DNA from: an uncultured Oscillospiraceae bacterium
GTDB lineage: Bacteria > Bacillota > Clostridia > Oscillospirales > Oscillospiraceae
Direction of reading: 5' to 3'
Length of the DNA: 64,000 bases
Assembly (NCBI GenBank): GCA_910588635.1
Contig: CAJUPW010000005.1
Location: forward strand, 48,650 to 112,649
The notes below the pieces were generated by a model. The model was given only the letters and a program-made list of their open reading frames with translations. It was not told where the DNA came from and did no database searches. Shown piece by piece: positions 63,625 to 64,000 of this stretch. The position numbers and the translations under genes are program-made. Position 1 is the first letter of the stretch. Each line of letters starts with the position of its first letter.

Positions 63625-64000
63625 ATGAGCAACACACTGAAGGGCGCCCTGATTATCGGTCAGTCCGGCGGCCCTACTTCCGTCATCAACGCCAGCGCCT
63701 ACGGCGTCATCCGCACCGCCCTGGACTGCCCCGACATCACCGCCGTCTACGGCGCGGCCCACGGCATCAAGGGTGTCCTCAACGACAAGCTGTACGACAT
63801 GGGACAGGAGGACGCCAAGGAGCTGGAGCTGCTGCTCAACACCCCTTCCTCCGAGCTTGGCTCCTGCCGCTATAAGATTGCCGACCCCGACGTGGACGAC
63901 ACTGACTACAAGCGCATCCTGGAGATCTTCAAGAAGTATGATATCCGCTACTTCTTCTACAACGGCGGCAACGACTCCATGGACACCTGCAACAAGGTCT
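63625..64000 (+). CDS. pfp: 6-phosphofructokinase, probably PPi-dependent (partial)
   Basis: 125 residues before the window edge. The N-terminal GQSGGPTSVINAS is the PFK nucleotide or pyrophosphate loop. The later YNGGNDSMDT corresponds to the GGDG(S/T) site; Asp in place of the second Gly is the usual mark of pyrophosphate-using enzymes. TTGGAGGT precedes ATG 63625. The C-terminal part is outside the window. Confidence 0.92.
   Translation, partial: MSNTLKGALIIGQSGGPTSVINASAYGVIRTALDCPDITAVYGAAHGIKGVLNDKLYDMGQEDAKELELLLNTPSSELGSCRYKIADPDVDDTDYKRILEIFKKYDIRYFFYNGGNDSMDTCNKV

Noticed and set aside
1..64000. CRISPR arrays, tRNA or rRNA genes, and insertion sequences
   Set aside because: I read the window for regularly spaced repeats, tRNA-like cloverleaves and transposase genes with terminal repeats and saw none; the only repeats are those listed. 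A covariance-model scan would settle tRNA and small RNA absence.

Overview
The window is a 64 kb stretch of a chromosome from an endospore-forming, GC-rich member of the Clostridia. Gene content (SpoIIIE, sigma-G, SpoIIM, YunB, the SCIFF/ranthipeptide pair, a nusB-to-recN operon) and a GC-rich codon bias point to the Oscillospiraceae (Flavonifractor/Intestinimonas/Oscillibacter-like). The species is an inference, not something the sequence states.

Layout. 1-10 kb: envelope and sporulation genes (TepA-like protease, UppP, SpoIIIE, an MFS carrier, IreB, DUF523, sigma-G). 10-13 kb, minus strand: ZIP and PiT transporters and DNA polymerase IV. 13-28 kb, plus strand: tgt-yajC-TIGR04086, the SCIFF precursor with its radical SAM maturase and a small membrane protein between them, spoIIM-xerD, murD, a PLP enzyme, yunB, a VanZ-like protein, ligA, an EamA carrier and a DUF362 ferredoxin-like protein. 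28-30.6 kb, minus strand: a flavodoxin-like protein, a SdpI-like protein, a PEBP protein and a XerC-type recombinase.

30.6-39.8 kb is the accessory region. A 7.1 kb integrated filamentous phage (inovirus) lies between two copies of a 14-bp sequence that contains a XerD-type half-site. The left copy belongs to a near-perfect 28-bp dif-like site beside the xerC gene. The phage has the canonical minus-strand order: ssDNA-binding-like protein, coiled-coil protein, HUH Rep, two small membrane proteins, major coat, terminator, adsorption protein, small membrane protein and Zot-type ATPase. A divergent plus-strand block holds a ribbon-helix-helix regulator and several small unknown ORFs, interrupted by two nearly identical 105-139 nt three-branched inverted-repeat structures. 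Immediately right of the phage is a second AT-rich, about 1 kb element that starts with the same end sequence. It carries a Xre repressor with three operators around a divergent promoter, resembling the phage-plus-satellite tandem arrays known at dif sites. Beyond it lie a LysR gene lacking its DNA-binding domain, a fragment of an unknown mobile gene, and a diverged relic of an inovirus small membrane gene.

40-64 kb is again core chromosome: a chemotaxis receptor; a tyrosine-specific T-box leader driving an EamA transporter plus tyrS; a group of small enzymes; malic enzyme; a sodium-dependent (SNF) transporter; the conserved minus-strand operon nusB - TsaD-like - xseA - xseB - ispA - dxs - tlyA - nadK - argR - recN; an amidase-like protein; a radical SAM protein; a Xre regulator with a glycine-rich repeat domain; an AraC/GyrI regulator; fba; and the start of a PPi-type phosphofructokinase.

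Two genes (sigG and the TIGR04086 gene) have their ribosome binding site buried in the 3' arm of a terminator-like hairpin, which suggests RNA-level control.
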